A stretch of DNA of 48,314 nt from positions 1-48,314 of the forward strand of contig JAFSBW010000011.1 in assembly GCA_017437095.1 (NCBI GenBank), given 5' to 3'. This stretch comes from Oscillospiraceae bacterium. Lineage in GTDB: Bacteria > Bacillota > Clostridia > Oscillospirales > Oscillospiraceae. The translations under genes and the position numbers were made by a program. Under the pieces are notes generated by a model. That model was not told where the DNA came from. It worked only from the letters and a program-made list of their open reading frames with translations, and searched no databases. Shown here in pieces: positions 41,430 to 48,314 of the stretch (within the stretch, counting starts at the first letter, position 1; every line of letters begins with the position of its first letter).

Positions 41430-42518
41430 ATGGAACACTTCAATCCCCTGCTCAAAACCGTAAAAAGCCCGCAGAAATTTATTACCATCGGCGAGATCAT
41501 GCTGCGCCTGACCCCTCCCAACTACGAAAAGATCCGCACCGCCAACGAGTTTGAAGCCAACTACGGCGGCAGCGAAGCCAACATCGCCCTGGCCCTTGCC
41601 AACCTGGGCATTGACAGCACCTTCTTCTCCGTTGTTCCCAACAACTCCATCGGCAAGAGCGCCATCCGTATGCTCCGCTCCAACGATGTACACTGCTCTC
41701 CCGTGATCCTCTCTACCCCCGAGGAAACGCCTACCCACCGCCTGGGTACATATTACCTGGAAACCGGCTACGGCATCCGCGCCAGCAAGGTGACCTATGA
41801 CCGCAAGCACAGCGCCATTACCGAGTATGACCTGTCTACCGTAGATCTGGACAGCCTGTTTGAGGGCTTCGATTGGCTGCATCTTTCCGGCATTACCCCT
41901 GCCCTGAGCAAGAGCTGCGCCGATTTTATTCTGGAGTGCCTGAAAAAGGCCAAGGAAAAGGGCCTTACCGTCAGCTTTGACGGCAACTTCCGCAGCCGTT
42001 TGTGGACCTGGGAGGAAGCCCGGGACTACTGCACCCTTTGCCTGCCTTATGTAGATGTTCTGCTGGGCATTGAGCCCTACCACCTGTGGAAGGACGAAAA
42101 CGACCACTCCAAGGGCGACTGGAAGGACGGCGTTCCTATGCAGCCCAGCTATGAGCAGCAGGACGAGATCTTCCAGCGCTTCATTGAGCGCTACCCCAAC
42201 ATCAAGTGCATCGCCCGCCATGTGCGCTATGCCCACTCCGGCTCGGAAAACAGCCTGAAGGCCTTTATGTGGTACCAGGGCCATACCTTTGAAAGCAAGC
42301 TCTTTACCTTTAACATCCTCGACCGTGTAGGCGGCGGCGATGCCTTCGCCAGCGGCCTGATCTACGCCATGATGCACGGCTACAAGAGCATGGATATGCT
42401 CAACTTTGCCGTAGCCAGCTCCGTGATCAAGCACACCATCCACGGCGATGCCAACATCACCGACGATGCCAATGCCATCCGGGAAGTTATGAACATGAAC
42501 TTTGACATCAAGCGCTGA
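41430..42518 (+). CDS. kdgK: PfkB-family sugar kinase, probably 2-keto-3-deoxygluconate kinase
   Basis: A 362-residue ribokinase-like enzyme. ITIGEIMLRLTPP and NYGGSEANIALALANLG are the N-terminal substrate-binding motifs of KdgK-type kinases; DRVGGGDAFASGLIY near residue 308 holds the catalytic Asp and anion hole. KdgK phosphorylates 2-keto-3-deoxygluconate, the end product of pectin and uronate breakdown. The ATG at 41430 is set by AGGAGG; the longer upstream frame crosses the promoter. It is a single-gene unit with its own promoter and terminator and one of only two plus-strand genes here. Fructokinase is the alternative, but the sequence start favours KdgK. Confidence 0.85.
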   Translation: MEHFNPLLKTVKSPQKFITIGEIMLRLTPPNYEKIRTANEFEANYGGSEANIALALANLGIDSTFFSVVPNNSIGKSAIRMLRSNDVHCSPVILSTPEETPTHRLGTYYLETGYGIRASKVTYDRKHSAITEYDLSTVDLDSLFEGFDWLHLSGITPALSKSCADFILECLKKAKEKGLTVSFDGNFRSRLWTWEEARDYCTLCLPYVDVLLGIEPYHLWKDENDHSKGDWKDGVPMQPSYEQQDEIFQRFIERYPNIKCIARHVRYAHSGSENSLKAFMWYQGHTFESKLFTFNILDRVGGGDAFASGLIYAMMHGYKSMDMLNFAVASSVIKHTIHGDANITDDANAIREVMNMNFDIKR

Positions 42519-42547
42519 TAAACCAGGCTATATCCTCATATAAAAAT

Positions 42548-42595
42548 GCTGCCATCCCAAAAGCGTAACGCGCTTTCCGGGATGGCAGCTTTTTT
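42548..42595 (+). terminator. Terminator of the sugar kinase gene
   Basis: GCTGCCATCCC (42548-42558) pairs perfectly with 42579-42589 and an inner AAAGCG/CGCTTT stem extends it. Six T follow. Confidence 0.92.
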
Positions 42596-42636
42596 ACCGA
42601 GAACGCCATTCCGCCCCCGCCCTGCGAATGAATGCA

Positions 42637-42666
42637 AAAAGGACCGTCGAGGACGCCGGTCCCTAC
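42637..42666 (+). repeat. Intergenic repeat, family 3, copy B (compact form)
   Basis: AAAAGGACCGTCGAGGAC is identical to 21775-21792. GGACCG (42641-42646) pairs with CGGTCC (42657-42662), followed by CTACA. It lies in the 42519-42842 gap. Confidence 0.6.
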
Positions 42667-42681
42667 AAAAGGGATCTGCGC

Positions 42682-42727
42682 CGAATGTGTGCCACCAAAA
42701 GCCGTAGGGGAGGGTCTTGACCCTCCC
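42682..42727 (-). repeat. Intergenic palindromic repeat, family 1, copy C
   Basis: On the minus strand it reads GGGAGGGTCAAGACCCTCCC, then CTACGGCTTTTGGTGGCACA and CATTCG, matching the layout hairpin-CCCTAC-GGCTTTGGCGGCACAT of copies A and B, though the stem bases differ. Compensating stem changes suggest that the fold matters. Confidence 0.6.
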
Positions 42728-42842
42728 TTGCAGGCCGTTTTCTGCGGTCATTGCCGGTAAATCTGCGGCAGCCGCTGTTTTCTTGACGAAATTTGCATAT
42801 TTTGCGCTTTTGGGGAGAAACTGAGAAAAAGGGGGCGAAATT

Positions 42843-43253
42843 TTGGGAAAAGGCATTGTTTTAGGGTGCTTACTGTTCTTTTGCGGCGTTTGCACGGCGC
42901 CGGGCGGCGGCAAACCCCACCCGGTGGTCACCCAGATCGAAATGGTTACCCAGGCGCCGGGGGCAGAGGAAAGCTATGTATTTTCCACCGATGAGCAGAC
43001 CACCCCGGTGCTGCTTTATCTGCGGCGGCTGGAGGCCTACGACCCGGCACCGGTCAACCCGGAATATGTAGACGGCCCTATGGTCAGCTTTACTCTGCGG
43101 CTGAGCGACGGCAGCAGCCGGCACTTGCGGCTCAAGGACGGCCGCTATTTTCAGGGACGGGACGGAGTTTGGCGCTGCGTTGAAGGCCACAACGAAGACC
43201 TTTTGCTGCAGGCCATCGCCTACAGCCAAGCGGATCCCGGCCCGCTGCAATAG
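42843..43253 (+). CDS. Small secreted protein of unknown function
   Basis: A 136-residue protein I do not recognise. A short hydrophobic N-terminus (GIVLGCLLFFCGVCTAP) looks like a signal peptide; the cysteines there do not form a clean lipobox. The rest is a compact, mixed-charge domain with GPMVSFTLRLSDG and a Trp-Cys pair (VWRCVEG). The only usable start is TTG at 42843, with AGGGGG about seven bases upstream and an in-frame stop shortly before it. It lies on the plus strand, convergent with rpoC, and shares the terminator. Protein-like composition makes it likely real, but no clear promoter is seen. Confidence 0.6.
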   Translation: MGKGIVLGCLLFFCGVCTAPGGGKPHPVVTQIEMVTQAPGAEESYVFSTDEQTTPVLLYLRRLEAYDPAPVNPEYVDGPMVSFTLRLSDGSSRHLRLKDGRYFQGRDGVWRCVEGHNEDLLLQAIAYSQADPGPLQ

Positions 43254-43268
43254 CTGCCGCGAAACGCA

Positions 43269-43309
43269 AAAACCCTGCACCGCTGAGCGCGGCGCAGGGT
43301 TTTGTTTTG
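43269..43309. terminator. Bidirectional terminator between the secreted-protein gene and rpoC
   Basis: CCCTGCACCGC (43273-43283) pairs with GCGGCGCAGGG (43289-43299) with one A-C mismatch. TTTTGTTTT follows on the plus strand and TTTTTGCGTTT on the minus strand, so it can end both converging transcripts. A terminator directly after rpoC also means the rpoBC transcript ends here. Confidence 0.85.
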
Positions 43310-43313
43310 GAAA

Positions 43314-47030
<3,717 letters not shown>

Positions 47031-47042
47031 ACTTTCGCCTCC

Positions 47043-48314
<1,272 letters not shown>

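Noticed and set aside
42870-43280. 136-residue minus-strand frame opposite the secreted protein
   Set aside because: It runs through the rpoC-side terminator, has no ribosome site and shows low-complexity shadow composition; the plus frame has signal-peptide and domain features.

Overview
The window looks like a chromosome segment of a spore-forming, fairly GC-rich member of the Clostridia, probably Oscillospiraceae/Ruminococcaceae-like. The evidence is a clostridial-type SpoIIQ with intact LytM metal ligands, a cdaA-cdaR pair, remA next to gmk, a PASTA kinase/PP2C pair, strong AGGAGG-type ribosome sites, and intergenic palindromic repeats of a kind common in gut Clostridia. Genus and species cannot be fixed from the sequence alone. 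Almost every gene is on the minus strand; only a sugar kinase (41430-42518) and a small secreted protein (42843-43253) lie on the plus strand.

Layout, left to right. 1-944: start of rpsG, rpsL and an L7Ae-type protein, i.e. the left half of a str operon. 1054-5827: spoIIQ and a polyamine ABC transporter, potA-potB-potCD, in which permease and binding protein are fused. 6071-21336: one apparent transcription unit that begins with a 4006-residue secreted protein (GH105-like domain, beta-trefoil-like and Ig-like modules, a VWA domain, C-terminal wall-binding-type repeats). It continues with a small Cys-containing peptide, an HPr-kinase-like protein, a radical SAM/SPASM enzyme, a membrane-anchored extracytoplasmic protein and a PqqD-like protein. 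21337-22065: a promoter, a leader and several intergenic repeats. 22066-25050: an exonuclease, two small membrane proteins and an RNA methyltransferase. 25230-39802: a long housekeeping operon read from cdaA leftwards: cdaA, cdaR, rseC-like, yicC, remA, gmk, rpoZ, priA, def, fmt, rsmB, rlmN, PP2C phosphatase, PASTA kinase, rsgA. 39924-41293: a cysteine desulfurase-like enzyme with a DUF3343 partner. 41430-43253: the two plus-strand genes. 43314-48314: rpoC and the 3' part of rpoB.

The most interesting system is 6071-9302. A peptide whose N-terminus carries a YxxPxL motif, like the leader motif of lasso-peptide precursors, and which ends in Ser-Ser, is encoded with an HPr-kinase-like enzyme, a radical SAM/SPASM enzyme and a PqqD-like (RRE-type) protein. 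No lasso cyclase, leader peptidase or transporter is nearby. This points to a RiPP-like modification system combining radical chemistry with possible serine phosphorylation, co-transcribed with a giant surface protein. A perfect 11-bp hairpin with a UUCG loop separates the peptide gene from the enzymes, as expected for stoichiometry control.

A second point is genome organisation. rpoBC at the right end and L7Ae-rpsL-rpsG at the left end have the relative order and strand of one str operon, but about 42 kb of unrelated genes lie between them. The detached left half has its own strong promoter, placed so close to the L7Ae start codon that the transcript would be nearly leaderless.
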